Assembly (NCBI RefSeq): GCF_900095285.1
Contig: NZ_LT607734.1
Span: forward strand, 558,001-622,000
Reading direction: 5' to 3'
Origin: Fusobacterium gastrosuis
GTDB lineage: Bacteria; Fusobacteriota; Fusobacteriia; Fusobacteriales; Fusobacteriaceae
Length of the DNA: 64,000 nucleotides
The notes under the pieces were generated by a model, which was given only the letters and a program-made list of their open reading frames with translations, made no database searches and had not been told where the DNA came from. Every line of letters begins with the position of its first letter. The stretch's first letter is position 1. A program made the translations under genes and the position numbers. Shown here one piece after another: positions 44,923 to 54,498 of the stretch.

Positions 44923-47379
44923 CTATTCTTCGTCAATCTCTTCTTCTTTTTTTATTTTTGTTATAGAAGCAACTTTTTCTTCTTCAGCAACTTTCATAAC
45001 TCTTACTCCTTGAGTTGCTCTACCAAAACGAGAAATGGCATCCATAGACATTCTTATAACAACACCATTAGATGTTATACAAATTAACTCTTCATCATCT
45101 AAAGCTTCCAAAACAGATACAACATTTCCAGTTTTTTCAGTGCACTTAATATTTTTTACACCTTTTCCACCTCGATTGTATTGTGGATACTCATCTAATC
45201 TTGTTCTTTTTCCATATCCATTTTCTGTTATAGTAAATATATCAGTTTCAGGATTTTTTATTAACATTGCTGATACAACTTCATCATCATCTCTTAAAGT
45301 TATTGCCTTAACTCCCATAGTATTTCTACCAGTTGCTCTTATTATATCTGCAGAAAATCTAGTACAATATCCTTTTTTTGTTGCAATTAATATTTCTTCT
45401 TTCTCAACTTCTTCAATTAAACCAGAATAAATTATGTCATCATCTTCTTTTAATTTAATCGATATTAATCCAGAACTATTAATATTTTTAAATTCCCCTA
45501 AGGAAGTCTTTTTGATAAGACCATTTTTTGTTATAAACACAATTTCTTTTTCTGGATTAAATTCTTTTATTACAATAGTATCTCTTACTTTTTCTCCTTC
45601 AGAAATATTTATTATATTTCCTATTAATCTACCTCTTGATTGTTTAGATAAATCTGGAATTTCATAAGCTTTTATATTATATACTTTTCCTTTATCTGTG
45701 AAAATCATCATAGTATCTAAAGTAGAAGCTGAAATTATTTTTTCTGCAAAGTCATCTTCTATTGTATTTAGTCCTGATACTCCTTTTCCACCTCTTCTTT
45801 GAGCTTTATATTTATTTGCTTCTATTCTCTTTATATAACCTTTATTTGTGTAAGTTATTATAATTTCTTCATCTTTTATTAAGTCTTCTGGAAGAATTTC
45901 CATTCTCTCTTCTTCAATTGTAGTTCTTCTCTCATCAGAATATTTTTCTTTTATATCTAATAATTCTTTTTTCATTATTTCATATACTTTTGCTTCATCT
46001 TCCAAAATTTCTTTTAATTCAACTATTAGTTTTTCGATTTCTTGATATTCTAAGTCTATTTTTTCCCTTTCAAGACCTGTTAATCTTTGCAGTTTCATAT
46101 CCAAAATAGATCTAGCCTGTATATCTGAAAATCCATATTTTTCTATCAATTGTTCTCTTGCCACAGTTCCATCTGAAGATGCCCTAATAAGCTCTATTAT
46201 TCTATCAATATTTGTTAATGCTATTTGATATCCTTTTAATATATGAGCCCTTTTTTCTGCCTTGTCCAAATCAAATTTAGTTCTTCTTGTTATAACATCA
46301 AATCTATGTTTTATATATTCAACAAGCATCTCTTTTAAATTTAATATTCTAGGAACATTATTGACTAAGGAAAGCATTATAACTCCAAATGTAGATTGAA
46401 GTTCTGTGTATTTATACAATTTATTTAAAACAAGTTCAGGTTCTTCCCCTTTTTTTATTTCAATAACAATTCTTATTCCTTCTCTATTTGATTCATCTCT
46501 TAGGTCTGAAATTTCAGTTAATTTTTTTTCACGAGCAAGATTAGCTATTTTTTCAATAAGTGAAGCTTTATTTAATTGATAAGGAATTTCAGTTATAATT
46601 ATATTTGCTTTTCCATTTTTTTGTTCCTCTATATTAACTTTTCCTCTTACTTTTATTTTTCCTCTACCAGTTTTATATGCTTCTATTATTCCAGCTCTAC
46701 CATCAATTATAGCCCCTGTTGGAAAATCAGGACCCTTTATATAATTTGTTAACTCTAAAATATCTATATCTTTATTCTCTATTACTGCCAAAGTTCCGTC
46801 TACTAATTCTCCTAAATTATGAGGAGGGATATTAGTTGCCATACCAACAGCAATTCCTGTTGCACCATTTAGCAAAAGATTTGGTAATTTAGCAGGCAAT
46901 ACCACTGGTTCATCCAAAGAATCATCAAAGTTTTTTCTGAAATCTATCGTATCCTTATCTATGTCTTCTAATAATTCATTAGTTATTTTTGCCATTCTTG
47001 CTTCAGTATATCTCATTGCTGCAGCAGAATCTCCATCTATTGAACCAAAATTTCCATGTCCTTCAACTAATAAATATCTATAATTAAAATCTTGAGCCAT
47101 TCTAACCATACTTCCATAAACTGGAGCATCACCATGTGGATGATACTTTCCCAGAACTTCTCCTACTATTCTTGCAGATTTTTTAAAAGGTTTATCATTA
47201 GTCATTCCAAGTTCATTCATAGCAAAAAGTATTCTTCGATGAACCGGTTTTAAGCCATCTCTTATATCAGGTAAAGCACGACTGATAATAACACTCATAG
47301 AATAATCTAAATACGATTCCTTCAATTCTTCTTCTATATACCTATTATTTATATTTGTAGATTCAATTAAATTTGACAT
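44923..47379 (-). CDS. gyrA: DNA gyrase subunit A
   Basis: The 818-residue subunit cuts and rejoins DNA. The active tyrosine is in [14 protein letters not shown], and the GyrA box [10 protein letters not shown] at the start of the C-terminal wrapping domain identifies it as gyrase rather than topoisomerase IV. Six beta-pinwheel blades follow (for example [38 protein letters not shown]). In the quinolone region [17 protein letters not shown], the positions equal to E. coli Ser83 and Asp87 are Ala85 and Gly89. It is ten bases after gyrB. Confidence 0.97.
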   Translation of the reverse strand: MSNLIESTNINNRYIEEELKESYLDYSMSVIISRALPDIRDGLKPVHRRILFAMNELGMTNDKPFKKSARIVGEVLGKYHPHGDAPVYGSMVRMAQDFNYRYLLVEGHGNFGSIDGDSAAAMRYTEARMAKITNELLEDIDKDTIDFRKNFDDSLDEPVVLPAKLPNLLLNGATGIAVGMATNIPPHNLGELVDGTLAVIENKDIDILELTNYIKGPDFPTGAIIDGRAGIIEAYKTGRGKIKVRGKVNIEEQKNGKANIIITEIPYQLNKASLIEKIANLAREKKLTEISDLRDESNREGIRIVIEIKKGEEPELVLNKLYKYTELQSTFGVIMLSLVNNVPRILNLKEMLVEYIKHRFDVITRRTKFDLDKAEKRAHILKGYQIALTNIDRIIELIRASSDGTVAREQLIEKYGFSDIQARSILDMKLQRLTGLEREKIDLEYQEIEKLIVELKEILEDEAKVYEIMKKELLDIKEKYSDERRTTIEEERMEILPEDLIKDEEIIITYTNKGYIKRIEANKYKAQRRGGKGVSGLNTIEDDFAEKIISASTLDTMMIFTDKGKVYNIKAYEIPDLSKQSRGRLIGNIINISEGEKVRDTIVIKEFNPEKEIVFITKNGLIKKTSLGEFKNINSSGLISIKLKEDDDIIYSGLIEEVEKEEILIATKKGYCTRFSADIIRATGRNTMGVKAITLRDDDEVVSAMLIKNPETDIFTITENGYGKRTRLDEYPQYNRGGKGVKNIKCTEKTGNVVSVLEALDDEELICITSNGVVIRMSMDAISRFGRATQGVRVMKVAEEEKVASITKIKKEEEIDEE

Positions 47380-47388
47380 TTTTTACTC

Positions 47389-49302
47389 CTATATATCAAT
47401 ATTTTTTACATATTCAGCATGTTCTTCTATAAATTCTCTTCTAGGTTCTACCTTATCTCCCATAAGTTTATCAAATAATATATCTGCCTCTCTTGCATTA
47501 TCTATTGAAACTTTTAGAAGCATTCTTCCCATAGGATCCATTGTAGTTTCCCATAGTTGTTCAGGATTCATTTCTCCTAATCCTTTATATCTTTGAATAT
47601 TATATTTTTTATTTTCATCATTCATTTTAGATAATATTTCTTTTAATTCATTATCATTGTATGCATATATTATTTGTTTTCCCGAACTAACTTTATAAAG
47701 AGGTGGACAAGCTATATATATATTTCCAGCATAAATTAAATCTATCATATATCTATATAAGAATGTTAATATTAAGGTTCTTATATGGGCACCATCAACA
47801 TCGGCGTCTGTCATAAGAATTATCTTTCCATATCTTAATTTTGAGATATCGAATGTTTCACCTATATTAGTTCCAAAAGCTGTCACCATAGCTCTAATTT
47901 CTGAACTTTCTAAAGATTTATGTAATCCCGCTTTTTCAACATTTATTATTTTTCCTCTAAGAGGCAATATAGCTTGATTATATCTATCTCTTCCCTGCTT
48001 TGCAGAACCTCCAGCTGAATCTCCTTCAACTATGAATAATTCACATTCTTCTGGTTTTTTTGAAGAACAATCAGCTAATTTCCCAGGAAGTGATCCAACT
48101 TCAAGAGGTGATTTTCTCAAAACTGCTTCTCTTGCTCTTTGAGCTGCTTCTCTTGCTTTTTTGGAATTCAATATTTTTTCAACTATAAGTTTTGTTACAG
48201 CTGGGTTGTCTTCTAAAAATATTTTTAAACTACTTGAAACTATATTATTAACTATTCCAACAATTTCAGAGTTTCCTAATTTTCCTTTTGTTTGTCCTTC
48301 AAACTGTGGCTGTGGAACTTTAGTTGAAACTATCCCTATCAATCCTTCTCTTATGTCATTTCCCATTAATTTTCCATCTTTATCTTTAATTAATCCTTGA
48401 GCTTTTCCTACATCATTTATAACTTTTGTAAGAGCTGTTCTGAATCCTTGAACATGAGTTCCACCTTCATGAGTATTTATATTATTTACAAATGAATATA
48501 CAGTTTCATTTTGTGAAGTATTATATGTAAATGTAACTTCAACACCAACATTATCCTGTTTTCCTATTGTAAAAAATGGTTTTTCTATTATTTTTTGAGT
48601 TTCTTTTGTTATCTCTTCTAAAAAATCTAAAAGTCCTCCATCATATTTGTATACTTCTTCTTTTTTTTCTGATTTTCTTAAGTCAGATAAAACTATTGTT
48701 AAACCACTATTTAAATATGCCAATTCTTTTAATCTATTTGACAAGGTAAAGTAATTATATACAAGTGTTTCAAAAATTAAATGATCAGCTTTGAATCTTA
48801 CAGTAGTTCCATGTTCATTTGTTTCCCCAATTACTTTTACATCCTCTTCTGGTTTTCCTCTATTATATTTTTGATAATATACAGATCCATTTCTTCTAAC
48901 TTCTACTTCCGTCCATTCAGAAAGAGCATTTACTACTGAAACTCCAACACCATGTAATCCACCTGAAACAGTATAATTATCATTTTCAAATTTTCCTCCA
49001 GCATGCAGTACTGTTAAAACAATTTCTAATGCTGATTTTCCATATTTAGGATGTATGTCTGTTGGAATTCCTCTACCATTATCTATTACTTCAATAATAT
49101 TATCTGGAAGAATACTCACTTCTATCTTATCACAATGACCTGCTAACGCTTCATCAACTGAGTTATCTACTATTTCCCAAACTAAATGATGAAGACCTCT
49201 TTCAGAAGTAGTTCCAATATACATTCCCGGTCTTTTTCTAACAGCTTCTAATCCCTCTAGAACTGTTATGTTCTGTGCTTCATATTTATTATTTTCACTC
49301 AT
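47389..49302 (-). CDS. gyrB: DNA gyrase subunit B
   Basis: The 637-residue subunit binds ATP and carries the Toprim domain. The GHKL ATPase motifs are [17 protein letters not shown] and [16 protein letters not shown]. The Toprim motifs are [15 protein letters not shown] and [15 protein letters not shown]. The C-terminal [21 protein letters not shown] is typical. An ATG eight codons upstream lies before the GGAGG ribosome site, so the start at 49302 is used. Gyrase loosens DNA ahead of forks and belongs to the classical origin cluster. Confidence 0.97.
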   Translation of the reverse strand: MSENNKYEAQNITVLEGLEAVRKRPGMYIGTTSERGLHHLVWEIVDNSVDEALAGHCDKIEVSILPDNIIEVIDNGRGIPTDIHPKYGKSALEIVLTVLHAGGKFENDNYTVSGGLHGVGVSVVNALSEWTEVEVRRNGSVYYQKYNRGKPEEDVKVIGETNEHGTTVRFKADHLIFETLVYNYFTLSNRLKELAYLNSGLTIVLSDLRKSEKKEEVYKYDGGLLDFLEEITKETQKIIEKPFFTIGKQDNVGVEVTFTYNTSQNETVYSFVNNINTHEGGTHVQGFRTALTKVINDVGKAQGLIKDKDGKLMGNDIREGLIGIVSTKVPQPQFEGQTKGKLGNSEIVGIVNNIVSSSLKIFLEDNPAVTKLIVEKILNSKKAREAAQRAREAVLRKSPLEVGSLPGKLADCSSKKPEECELFIVEGDSAGGSAKQGRDRYNQAILPLRGKIINVEKAGLHKSLESSEIRAMVTAFGTNIGETFDISKLRYGKIILMTDADVDGAHIRTLILTFLYRYMIDLIYAGNIYIACPPLYKVSSGKQIIYAYNDNELKEILSKMNDENKKYNIQRYKGLGEMNPEQLWETTMDPMGRMLLKVSIDNAREADILFDKLMGDKVEPRREFIEEHAEYVKNIDI

Positions 49303-49332
49303 TTTTTCCTCCAAATAAAAAAACATTAAAAA

Positions 49333-49605
49333 TTATTTTATATTTATATCATCAATAATAAAATCAAAAAATGAATTTATTTTTTCTAAAATTTTATTTT
49401 TATTAGTATACATATGATGTCTTATAATTGAATTTTTTACAGATATAAAAAGTTGATTTCCTCTTATATAGTTTATATTAACTTCTTCCGAAAAATTTTC
49501 AAAAATTTCAGTTTTTTTTAGTTCAATCAAAGATACTTTAAGTTGTGGGTTACTTTCTATCTCTATTTTTATTATATCTTGAATTTTATCAACTTTTATC
49601 AACAA
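49333..49605 (-). CDS. Short DciA-like (DUF721) protein
   Basis: This 90-residue protein matches the DUF721/DciA pattern: a conserved strand IRGNQLFISVKNSIIRHHMY, then NKNKILEKINSFF and the end FIIDDINIK, corresponding to the KH-like core of DciA. DciA proteins load or help the replicative helicase DnaB in bacteria without DnaC or DnaI. It overlaps the recF end by 17 bases and precedes gyrB by 30. The same place next to recF and gyrB is held by DUF721 genes in other bacteria. The identification is by pattern only. Confidence 0.7.
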   Translation of the reverse strand: MLIKVDKIQDIIKIEIESNPQLKVSLIELKKTEIFENFSEEVNINYIRGNQLFISVKNSIIRHHMYTNKNKILEKINSFFDFIIDDINIK

Positions 49606-50689
49606 AAACTCCTCCTTTTTTTATATAAAAATTTTGAGAATCTATTTTTAATTTATCAGTTGAACTAATCAAAACTTGTATATCTTTTTTGTGTAAATAT
49701 TCTAAGATAGAAGTTCTTCTTTCTTCATCAAAATAAGAAGTTATATCATCAATAATAATAATTGGATTTTCCTTTTTATTTTTCTTTACTATATCTATTT
49801 CTGAAAGTTTCAATGCAAATATTATTGATTTTTTTTCTCCTTGTGATGCATTAACTTTTACTTCATAATTATTCAATAAAAATTTAAAATCGTCTTTATG
49901 CGGCCCTACTAAAGAAAATTTATATTTCATTTCTCTAAATTTTTTTTCTATTAATTCTTTTTTTAATTCTTCCTCTATATCTTCTATTTTTAATTTAGAT
50001 AATTTATAGGAAGAATTTTCATACTTTATACTCAATTCTTGTTCTGAATTAAAAAGTTTTCTATAAAGTAAATTTAACATTATTGAAAGACTCTTAATAT
50101 ATTCTATTCTTGAATATATTATTCTCGCCCCATATTTTATAAACTCTTGTTCATAAATTTCATATTCAGGATTCTTTACTAAATTTTCTTTTAAGTACTT
50201 ATTTCTTATTTTTAAAATTCTATTATAATTTTTTAAATTTTCTAAATATCCTCTATCAATTTGAGATATTTCAATATCAAGAAAATCTCTTCTATTTTTA
50301 GGCGAACCATTTATTAATATTATATCTTCTGGTATATATGCAATTACATTTACTTTTCCATAAAAATCTGTTTGATTTATTTTTTTTTTATTAAAAAAAA
50401 ATTCCTTTTTTGAGTTTAAAATATTCTCATATCTAACTGCTATATTATTTCTTGTTATATTATCTTCATATTCTATATTTGATAATATACTATTTTCATT
50501 GTACTTTATAATCTCTGATGATTTTCTAGTCCTAAAACTAATCCCAGTCGAATTAAAATATATAGCTTCAAGAATACTTGTTTTTCCTTGTGCATTTTTA
50601 CCATAAAAAACATTTATTTTACTTGATAAATTTATAGAAGTATTTTCTAAATTTCTAAAATTAAAAAATTTTATATTTAATATTTTCAA
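49589..50689 (-). CDS. recF: DNA replication and repair protein RecF
   Basis: This 366-residue SMC-like ATPase helps load RecA at single-strand gaps and stalled forks. Walker A is YGKNAQGKTSILEAIY (about residues 29-44), the signature is NASQGEKKSIIFALKLSEI, and the Walker B region is NPIIIIDDITSYFDEER. The N-terminal LNIKFFNFRNLENTSINL is standard. It is 16 bases after yaaA and overlaps the DciA-like gene. The usual neighbour dnaN is missing. Confidence 0.95.
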   Translation of the reverse strand: MKILNIKFFNFRNLENTSINLSSKINVFYGKNAQGKTSILEAIYFNSTGISFRTRKSSEIIKYNENSILSNIEYEDNITRNNIAVRYENILNSKKEFFFNKKKINQTDFYGKVNVIAYIPEDIILINGSPKNRRDFLDIEISQIDRGYLENLKNYNRILKIRNKYLKENLVKNPEYEIYEQEFIKYGARIIYSRIEYIKSLSIMLNLLYRKLFNSEQELSIKYENSSYKLSKLKIEDIEEELKKELIEKKFREMKYKFSLVGPHKDDFKFLLNNYEVKVNASQGEKKSIIFALKLSEIDIVKKNKKENPIIIIDDITSYFDEERRTSILEYLHKKDIQVLISSTDKLKIDSQNFYIKKGGVFVDKS

Positions 50690-50705
50690 TACTTCACCTC
50701 AATTT

Positions 50706-50921
50706 TTATTCTAAAATAAATATTTTATCAAAAACTTCTATTTTATACTCAGGGTATAATTTTCTTCCCCTTCTTATTTCAATTTCCCCATTTACTTTTA
50801 CTTTTCCATCTAAAATTAAATCTTTTGCATCTGAGCCACTATCACATATACTTACCCATTTTAAAAATTGGTCAAGCTTTATGAATTCTGTAGATATTTT
50901 TATCTTTTCAATTTTTTTCAT
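50706..50921 (-). CDS. yaaA: S4-domain RNA-binding protein YaaA
   Basis: The 71-residue protein has an S4-like fold: KLDQFLKWVSICDSGSDAKDLILDGKVKVNGEIEIRRGRKLYPEYKIEV. It is the small S4 protein that lies just before recF in many Firmicutes-type origin regions. A longer reading frame begins 14 codons upstream but lacks a ribosome site; AAGGAAGTG stands before the ATG at 50921. Confidence 0.9.
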   Translation of the reverse strand: MKKIEKIKISTEFIKLDQFLKWVSICDSGSDAKDLILDGKVKVNGEIEIRRGRKLYPEYKIEVFDKIFILE

Positions 50922-50953
50922 AAAACACTTCCTTTTACAAAATTCTATTTTAT

Positions 50954-50962
50954 AGTATAACA
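50954..50962 (-). promoter_or_regulatory. Extended -10 promoter of yaaA-recF-gyrBA
   Basis: TGTTATACT (TGn plus TATACT) lies on the minus strand, 33 bases before the yaaA start. The -35 is poor. It follows the terminator of the initiator gene and could drive the yaaA to pheT series. Confidence 0.5.
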
Positions 50963-51031
50963 TAAATTAAGAAACTTTTCCTAAGTTTTTAAATTTTATT
51001 TGAAAATATATATTCATATAAACATAAAAAT

Positions 51032-51058
51032 AAAGGAGACTTAAAAAAGTCTCTCTTT
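51032..51058 (-). terminator. Terminator of the initiator gene
   Basis: AAAGAGAGACTT and AAGTCTCCTTT pair across a short loop with one mismatch and are followed by TATTTTTATG on the minus strand. The stop codon of the initiator gene lies in the stem. Confidence 0.8.
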
Positions 51059-52913
51059 ATTTTTCATATTCGTTTTTTATAATTTCTTTTATATTGTTTG
51101 TTATCATTTTATAATAAATATCTTTGGAAGTATTCTTTATCGTGTATATATCCTCTTTAGTCATGTTATTTGTTTGCATCATTATTTTTACTGCTTTTTC
51201 TTCTATTTCAAGTTTAGTTAATTCGTCAAATTTTTCTAATATATCAAATATAGTTTCTTCTTTTTTTTGAACTTGATTAATAATAACTTTTTCTTCCATT
51301 TCTATTTCATCAATATTATTTTTTATTAAAGGCTTTGTTTTTTTATTTTTGTCAGTATACACAATTCCATTTTCTTTAATTATGTTTGTTCCACCAACTT
51401 TATTTATATATCTCTTTCTAGCCTGATTAATTTGTGCTTTATCTTTTAATCCTTTACCTTTATTTACATTTTCAAATAAATTCAAATTAGGATTTCCTTT
51501 TTTAATAGTCTTCTTAATAGTTTTTAAAATACTGTTTATATAAGTAACAAGAGTTGAAGATATGTCATTATCCAAATCTAATAAAATATTTAAAACTCTT
51601 CTTAAAATTTCTTCTCCATCTTTTACATATATATCATTTATTTTATTTTCAACTCTCTTATTCCATTTAGAATATATTTTGGTATTCAATTTTATTTTTT
51701 CTATAAGTTCTTCTATGCTATCTTCATCTGCTATCTCTGCGGTTGTATCTATTTCTATTTCATCACCATTATTTAATATTTCTCTATGAATATTTTTTTC
51801 CTTAGACTTATTAATAAATTCAGATGTATGACAATCTCCATCTCTTTCTTTATTAAATATATAGTATATATAATAAGTTTCTTCATCTTTATAGTAAGTT
51901 TCTTCATAATTTTTTATATATCCCATTTCTTTTAAAACATCAAAAGCTTTTAAAATTCTTGTAAGAACTGGTTTCATTCTATTAAGTCTGTAAGTTTTAA
52001 GACCTGCCTTTGTTTCCCTGAAAGTATATTGCTCTATTTTTAAAGGAATAATTGCAGCTATTGTTCTTACATTTATTTCTCCATCAATAGCTCCATACCT
52101 TATTTTACTTATATATTTATATATTCTAGATGCAATTGGATCTTTTGTCATTATTTCTAATAAATTTTTAGTATTATATTTTATATATCTTTTAGATTTT
52201 ATTTTGTTAACTATATTCTTATCCAAATACACTTTATAAAATATTTTTTTTCCAATTTTTAACTTTTGATAAGTTAAAAGTTTAAATTCTTTATCTTCAA
52301 ATTGGTTTTCTCCAAATTTTGTATGATTTGAAATTTCAAACTGATATTGAGTATTTTTTAAATTTTTTAAAGCTTGCTCAACTTTTGAATAATAAGTTCT
52401 GTTCATTTTATTTCCTAAAAAGTTCACTATAAAATCTGAAATTTCAAATTCTATAACTGCTTCCTCTTCATCTTTTTTTCTCTTTTCAAGATACATTGAT
52501 ATTAAAAACATATATATTTTTTCTTCAAAAATAGAGGGCTGAAAAACTTTATCATTTTTATCTTTAGGGATAAGTGTACTATACATAGTCACTCCTAAAT
52601 CCTCAAACTTATATTTAAAATTTATTTTTTTATTTTGTTTTTGAGGAGTAAAAAAAGGAAAAACTATCATTTCTACTGGAATATTTATATAATTTTCTTT
52701 TAAATTAAGATAATTTCCAGTATTAGTAATTAAAATTTCTTGTACTTCTATATCAGGAACTTCATTTGAAACTATTTCTAAATTTTTTACCTTTTCAAAA
52801 TTTAAAATATCATTTGCTAAAGAACCAGTTTTAGAAATTTCAAAACTGTCTACTTCTATTTTTTCAACTTTATTTTCATTATTTTCTAAAAAATTATCAG
52901 ATTTTTTTTTCAT
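51057..52913 (-). CDS. RPA-family (plasmid-type) replication initiator at the origin locus
   Basis: This 618-residue protein matches the replication initiator protein A family known from plasmids and phages. After an acidic N-terminal segment (about 1-75), the first winged helix begins near 83 (VFPFFTPQKQNKKINFKYKF) with VIEFEISDFIVNFLG and YYSKVEQALKNLKNTQY to about 195. The second winged helix is at about 250-355 (DPIASRIYKYISKIR, VLTRILKAFDVLKEMGYIK). The C-terminal 260 residues are charged, coiled and unassigned. ATG at 52913 has an AAAGGTGG site; a longer start at 52934 lacks one. The gene stands where dnaA lies in classical origin clusters, transcribed away from the AT-rich repeats. Function as a chromosomal initiator is inference. 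Confidence 0.8.
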   Translation of the reverse strand: MKKKSDNFLENNENKVEKIEVDSFEISKTGSLANDILNFEKVKNLEIVSNEVPDIEVQEILITNTGNYLNLKENYINIPVEMIVFPFFTPQKQNKKINFKYKFEDLGVTMYSTLIPKDKNDKVFQPSIFEEKIYMFLISMYLEKRKKDEEEAVIEFEISDFIVNFLGNKMNRTYYSKVEQALKNLKNTQYQFEISNHTKFGENQFEDKEFKLLTYQKLKIGKKIFYKVYLDKNIVNKIKSKRYIKYNTKNLLEIMTKDPIASRIYKYISKIRYGAIDGEINVRTIAAIIPLKIEQYTFRETKAGLKTYRLNRMKPVLTRILKAFDVLKEMGYIKNYEETYYKDEETYYIYYIFNKERDGDCHTSEFINKSKEKNIHREILNNGDEIEIDTTAEIADEDSIEELIEKIKLNTKIYSKWNKRVENKINDIYVKDGEEILRRVLNILLDLDNDISSTLVTYINSILKTIKKTIKKGNPNLNLFENVNKGKGLKDKAQINQARKRYINKVGGTNIIKENGIVYTDKNKKTKPLIKNNIDEIEMEEKVIINQVQKKEETIFDILEKFDELTKLEIEEKAVKIMMQTNNMTKEDIYTIKNTSKDIYYKMITNNIKEIIKNEYEK

Positions 52914-52945
52914 TTTTCCACCTTTTAAAATCATAAATTAAAAAA

Positions 52946-52974
52946 ATTCTAACACAATTTATGTATATATTCAA
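52946..52974 (-). promoter_or_regulatory. Promoter of the initiator gene
   Basis: TTGAAT and TAGAAT are spaced 17 bases apart on the minus strand, with an upstream TGT before the -10. The first TGTATATATT element of the repeat region (52962 on) overlaps the spacer and -35, so the initiator may control its own gene. Confidence 0.65.
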
Positions 52975-53495
52975 TAATATTTTTTTCTTTTTTATTTCAT
53001 TAAAATTCATATAGTTTTTTCATTTTCATATTAAAAAGTGTTCAAAATAAATATTTTTTATTTGTATATGATAAATAATAAGCTTCTATATTTTTTCTTT
53101 ATTGAATTTCAAATAAAATATTTTATTATTTTTTTTATTTAATGAAAATTCTAGCTTTTTTATATGTACATAAATAAAAATATTTTTTTCTTCTTTTAAA
53201 TCAAAATAAAAAAATAAACTTAAGAAAAAATTTAAGAAAATTAATATATTTTAAATTTGTATATGACTAAAAATAAAATTTAATTTTAAAATTTATTCTA
53301 TTTAAAATAAAAAAATAAAACATATTAAAAAAAATATAGAATATTTTTAATTTAAAAATATGTATACTAACAAAAATAGTTAATATTTAATTAAATACTT
53401 TTTTCTATTTATTTTTAATAAATTTTTAATTATTAATTTTTATTAAAAATCACTACATTAAACTTAATATACTAAATAAACATTTACAGAAATTA
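52961..53495. repeat. Origin-region tandem repeat, copy A
   Basis: This is the first copy of the duplicated unit. TGTATAT/TGTACAT/TGTATAC elements begin at 52962, 53063, 53165, 53258 and 53361, all in the same direction and followed by AATAAAAAT-like runs. The conserved CTTAAG(A)nTTTAAG stretch starts at 53219. The remaining part up to 53640 is AT-rich filler with little match to copy B. Confidence 0.8.
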
Positions 53496-53640
53496 TTCTA
53501 AAATATTTTTCTATAAAAAATTGTATTATAAAATAATATTTAAAAATAAAAATTACATAATCAATCATAAAAAAATATTTTTAATAATAATTAAAGCAAA
53601 TATAGCAAAATTTATAAAATATTTTAATTAACTTTAAAAT

Positions 53641-54176
53641 ATGTATATATTCAATAATATTTTCATATTTTTTCTTCCGTTGAAATCTCTATATTTTTTC
53701 TTTATTAATAAAAAAAGAGATTTAAAATAAACAATTTATTATTTGTATATAATAAATAATAAACTTCTATATTTTTTACTTATTGAATTTAAAGTAAAAT
53801 ATTTCACCATTTTTTTTTACTTAATGAAAATATTAATTTTTTATATGTACATAGATAAAAATATTTTTTTCTTTTTTTAAATCAAAATAAAAAAAATAAA
53901 CTTAAGAAAAAATTTAAGAAAATTAATGTATTTTAATTTGTATATAATTAAAAATAAATTTTAACTTTAAAATTCATTTTAATTTTAATAAAAAAAATAT
54001 AGATTACTTTAAAAAATATTTTAAATTATTAATCTAAAAATATGTATATAAAGAAAAATAAAAATTTTAAATTTTTATATTTTTTATTATTAATTTTAAA
54101 GAGTTTTTTTATTATTAACTTTTATTAAAAATCTATACATTATACTAATATACTAAATAAACAATTACAGATAAAA
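53641..54176. repeat. Origin-region tandem repeat, copy B
   Basis: This second copy matches copy A at offsets of 680-682 bases. The elements begin at 53642, 53744, 53846, 53939 and 54042. The CTTAAG stretch recurs at 53901, and AATATACTAAATAAACA, found at 53466 in copy A, recurs at 54147. Copies differ by scattered substitutions and small indels, so the duplication is not recent or is free to drift between the elements. Confidence 0.8.
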
Positions 54177-54241
54177 TTTTTCTTTAACTTTTCTACTATA
54201 AATATTATGAAGTGAAATAAATATAGCTAAGAAATAAAAAC

Positions 54242-54270
54242 TTGACAAATAAAAAAAAAAAATGTAAACT
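54242..54270 (+). promoter_or_regulatory. Promoter of rpmH
   Basis: TTGACA and TAAACT are separated by 17 bases, ahead of the GGAGG site and rpmH start. The -10 matches only four of six bases. Confidence 0.6.
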
Positions 54271-54307
54271 TATAAACTGAATATAGCAATCTTTTGGAGG
54301 TGAAAAA

Positions 54308-54442
54308 ATGAAAAGAACATTCCAACCAAATCAAAGAAAAAGAAAAAAAGATCATGGGTTTAGATCAAGAATGGCAACAAAAAACGGAAGAAAAGTTTTA
54401 AAAAGAAGAAGAGTAAAAGGAAGAGCTAAATTATCTGCATAA
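54308..54442 (+). CDS. rpmH: 50S ribosomal protein L34
   Basis: This 44-residue basic protein begins [19 protein letters not shown] and ends in [16 protein letters not shown], the unmistakable L34 sequence. GGAGG lies six bases before the ATG. It is the first gene to the right of the AT-rich region, the usual place of rpmH beside oriC, and is followed by its own terminator-like hairpin before rnpA. Confidence 0.98.
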   Translation: MKRTFQPNQRKRKKDHGFRSRMATKNGRKVLKRRRVKGRAKLSA

Positions 54443-54445
54443 AAC

Positions 54446-54473
54446 CCGGTGAATAAAAAACACCGGTTTTTTT
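54446..54473 (+). terminator. Terminator-like hairpin between rpmH and rnpA
   Basis: CCGGTG and CACCGG pair with a 9-base loop, followed by seven T. It would reduce read-through so that L34 is made in excess over RnpA. Confidence 0.8.
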
Positions 54474-54498
54474 ACCTTTTCAATTTTTAGGAGAAAAA

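Larger units (their letters stand above)
52935..54307. other. AT-rich repeated intergenic region, putative replication origin
   Basis: This 1.4-kb gap contains no gene. By eye it is around nine-tenths A or T, and in places only three of 60 bases are G or C. It lies between divergent gene series (initiator, yaaA, recF, gyrB, gyrA on the left; rpmH, rnpA, yidC, mnmE, mnmG on the right), the classical oriC setting. It holds a tandem duplication with a period of about 681 bp and direct TGTATAT-type elements about every 100 bp. No TTATCCACA DnaA box was seen by eye on either strand. Confidence 0.65.

Noticed and set aside
49586..49604. Two TTATCAAC(A/T) motifs, one mismatch from a DnaA box
   Set aside because: They lie inside the recF/DciA-like overlap, 3.3 kb from the AT-rich region, and are expected by chance in AT-rich DNA.
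52935..54307. CRISPR array or hidden small gene in the AT-rich gap
   Set aside because: The repeats are 681 bases and about 100 bases apart with degenerate filler, not short identical repeats with unique spacers; no frame has a ribosome site and coding-like composition.
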